41,145 nt of DNA from JAWLGW01 sp964569055. Its GTDB lineage: Bacteria; Planctomycetota; J058. Both the position numbers and the translations under genes were made by a program. This document shows positions 39,610 to 41,145 of this stretch, in pieces. Positions within the stretch are counted from its first letter, which is position 1, and each line of letters begins with the position of its first letter. The notes below the pieces were generated by a model that worked only from the letters and a program-made list of their open reading frames with translations, searched no databases and was not told the DNA's origin. Location of the stretch: the NCBI GenBank assembly GCA_964569055.1, contig CAZMSZ010000014.1:1-41145 (forward strand). The letters are read 5' to 3'.

Positions 39610-39724
39610 GTCTGCCTCCAACACACGCCCGGGGCCAAGGGAGCGCTCGTTCGGCTCCAGCCGGGGCGGAGAAAGGGCGAATTCTAGCGACGGGCCCCCG
39701 GGCATCAACCCCCAGCGAGGGGCC

Positions 39725-40558
39725 TTACACCGCCTGGATCCGCAGCTTGTCCGTCAAGAACCGGCGGCGGTAGGTCTGGCGGGCCGCCTCGGCCACGTCC
39801 TGGACGAACAGGTAGTTGAACCCGGCCCCCACCGCCGCGCCGGCCAGCGGGACGGCCTGGAACACCTTGCGGCTGAGGAGCAGGCCGACGATGTGCTTCA
39901 CCGCCTCGCGCGACACGATCAGGCTGGCGAGCACGGCCGCCTTCTCGGCCCGCTTCTGCGGCTCGAGCCCGTCGAGCTCGTCGCGCAGCGCCTCGAGCTC
40001 GAGCAGGGCGGCGTAGCGGTCGCGCGTCCCCCCGCAGGCCAGCTCGAACACCTTGAACGCGATCACCCCCTCGCCGGGCGCGAACGGGTCGACCCCGTAG
40101 GCCGCGCCCAAGAGGCGCACCACCCGCATGGCGACCCCGATCAGGAGGGGAATGTCCGCCGCGAGCAGCGCCGCGCCGCCCAGGCCGCAGCCGGCGCCCT
40201 CGAGCAGGGCCAGGGTCTCGTGCTGCTGGCGGACCGCGTCGGCAACCTTGTCGAGCACCCGCAGGTCGTGGGTCTTGAGCTGCTCGAGGCGGTCGACCTC
40301 CACGAACCGGCGGGCCTGCGCCAGGAGGCCCTCGAGGTCGACGGTCCGGTCCGAGAGGCTCGCGATCCCCTTGAGGAGCTGCTCCACCCCGTTGCCGGTC
40401 AGCTCGAGCAGCTTGTCGGGGACCAGCCGCTCCGAGAGGGCCTCCACCGGCTTGAACAGCCCGCGCGACGCGCGCCCGAGCAGCCCCTCCTCGGGCTGGC
40501 GGAAGTAGGCCTCGATCTCCTCGCGGGCCCGCTGCTCGTATGCGCTCAGCTCGGCCAT
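39725..40558 (-). CDS. EcsC-family protein
   Basis: A 277-aa protein of the EcsC family, named for Bacillus EcsC, which is encoded with an ABC transporter; its biochemical role is unknown. Recognisable features are LSAYEQRAREEIEAYFRQP at the N-terminus, central Gly/Ala-rich hydrophobic helices (GAGCGLGGAALLAADIPLLIGVAMRVVRLLGAA, split here by family-typical turns), and the end VPLAGAAVGAGFNYLFVQDVAEAARQTYRRRFL. The ATG at 40558 has a strong GGAGGTGGGC directly before it. It stands as a single gene, divergent from the YceK-like lipoprotein gene. Association with the membrane is likely. Confidence 0.88.
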   Translation of the reverse strand: MAELSAYEQRAREEIEAYFRQPEEGLLGRASRGLFKPVEALSERLVPDKLLELTGNGVEQLLKGIASLSDRTVDLEGLLAQARRFVEVDRLEQLKTHDLRVLDKVADAVRQQHETLALLEGAGCGLGGAALLAADIPLLIGVAMRVVRLLGAAYGVDPFAPGEGVIAFKVFELACGGTRDRYAALLELEALRDELDGLEPQKRAEKAAVLASLIVSREAVKHIVGLLLSRKVFQAVPLAGAAVGAGFNYLFVQDVAEAARQTYRRRFLTDKLRIQAV

Positions 40559-40709
40559 GCCCACCTCCGGCGCGCTCATCATAACCGTCCTCCTCACGCG
40601 CGGCCCGAGCAACTCCCTTGCCTGCCTTGCAGGCTGGAACCGGCGCGCCGGGCTGCCCGTGGCAAGGAGGCGGGCTGGGGGCCCCGCGAGCGTGCGGTAC
40701 TTCGCGGCA

Positions 40710-40729
40710 GGCGCCCGGGGCCGGGCGCC
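40710..40729. other. Perfect inverted repeat in divergent intergenic region
   Basis: GGCGCCCGG and CCGGGCGCC flank two G residues (9-bp arms). It lies between the divergent EcsC and YceK-like genes. A second, smaller inverted repeat (GCCTGC CTT GCAGGC) is at 40620-40634. Either could be an operator or a transcript hairpin; no promoter hexamers could be assigned. Confidence 0.35.
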
Positions 40730-40799
40730 GCACCCGGCCTCGCAACCCGATCCCCACGACCGCCTTCCGGTCGGGTATCACCGAGCGCCCGGAGGTCGC

Positions 40800-41145
40800 G
40801 TGCTCAAGACCCGCCTGCTCTGCCTCGCCCTGGCCGCCAGCCTGCTCGTCACTCCGGGCTGCCTGATCGGGAGCCCCGTGGCCGCCTTCTCGGGCGAGCC
40901 CTACGGCATGACCGTGGACGACTGGATGGCGCTCGGCGGCCGCAAGGGGCGGATCTGGAGCGACGCGCCCGTGTTCGCCGCGATCGACCTGCCGTTCGCG
41001 TTCGTGCTCGACACCGCCTTCTTGCCGATCAGCCTGATCATGTGGGGCCTCACGTCGGCGGCCGATCCCAGCGAGGACGACTACGACGACGAGGAGGACG
41101 CGGCGCACGACGAGGACCACGAGCACGAGCACGAGGACGGCACGC
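40800..41145 (+). CDS. YceK/YidQ-like lipoprotein (3' partial at window edge)
   Basis: An open frame from GTG 40800, preceded by GGAGG, encodes at least 115 residues and runs off the right edge. The start is a lipoprotein signal (LKTRLLCLALAASLLVTPGC, Cys21). The body includes FAAIDLPFAFVLDTAFLPISL, the hallmark segment of small YceK/YidQ (DUF1375) outer-membrane lipoproteins. After the domain comes an Asp/Glu/His-rich tail (DDYDDEEDAAHDEDHEHEHED) that is not usual in the family and might bind metal. It is divergent from the EcsC-family gene. The C-terminus is not visible. Confidence 0.8.
   Translation, partial: MLKTRLLCLALAASLLVTPGCLIGSPVAAFSGEPYGMTVDDWMALGGRKGRIWSDAPVFAAIDLPFAFVLDTAFLPISLIMWGLTSAADPSEDDYDDEEDAAHDEDHEHEHEDGT

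Noticed and set aside
1..41145. tRNA, rRNA or CRISPR genes
   Set aside because: I scanned by eye for T-loop and anticodon-like patterns and rRNA signatures and saw none that fold convincingly; a covariance-model search would be decisive.

Overview
The window is about 70% G+C bacterial DNA from a scaffolded assembly, with two 100-N gaps. Several predicted lipoproteins indicate a Gram-negative-type envelope. The four-cysteine L28 protein, the double RHS protein with an EF-hand/dockerin-like loop, and a small protein of a kind I recall from Planctomycetota and Myxococcota all suggest one of those phyla, with Planctomycetota slightly favoured. This assignment is inference, because no rRNA gene is present.

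Region 1 (1-12.3 kb) is a polymorphic-toxin locus. One RHS/YD-repeat polypeptide, open at the left edge, carries two complete RHS cassettes in tandem. They are followed by a Hint autoprotease domain and a C-terminal tip with a PD-(D/E)XK nuclease signature. A translationally coupled candidate immunity gene follows. A short conserved hypothetical gene and a 1237-aa nuclease-NTPase (Avs/STAND-like, predicted antiviral) lie on the opposite strand (11.9-16.1 kb).

Region 2 (16.3-30.7 kb) is accessory DNA bracketed by two same-orientation arrays of a 71-bp tandem repeat. Its core (17.0-25.2 kb) is a compact phage- or satellite-like integrative element. It contains a Nu1-like small terminase, a single ORF fusing a large terminase to a lambda-E-type major capsid protein, a coiled-coil protein, an array of five symmetric palindromes, a primase-associated helicase-like ATPase, and two overlapping tyrosine recombinases. 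No portal, protease or tail gene is visible. Downstream cargo includes a lysine-tailed hypothetical, a VapBC pair, an orphan Hint/tip toxin fragment sharing the RHS junction sequence, and an NTPase-nuclease with an ASTKKK hexapeptide tail, coupled to a small alpha-helical protein. The assembly gap falls inside that tail.

Region 3 (30.7-34.1 kb) holds a poorly recognised gene, an Rpn/DUF4351-type nuclease, and a long stretch without a convincing gene.

Region 4 (34.1-41.1 kb) is conserved chromosomal sequence. It has two lipoproteins (one with a secretin-N-like domain), gatB-gatA-gatC with 4-bp overlaps, rpmB with a basic C-terminal extension, an EcsC-family protein, and the start of a YceK-like lipoprotein running off the right edge.

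The most unusual items are the terminase-capsid fusion, the covarying palindrome array beside the helicase-like gene, the double RHS barrel with a second displaced toxin tip, and the two NTPase-nuclease genes in and next to the repeat-bracketed island.
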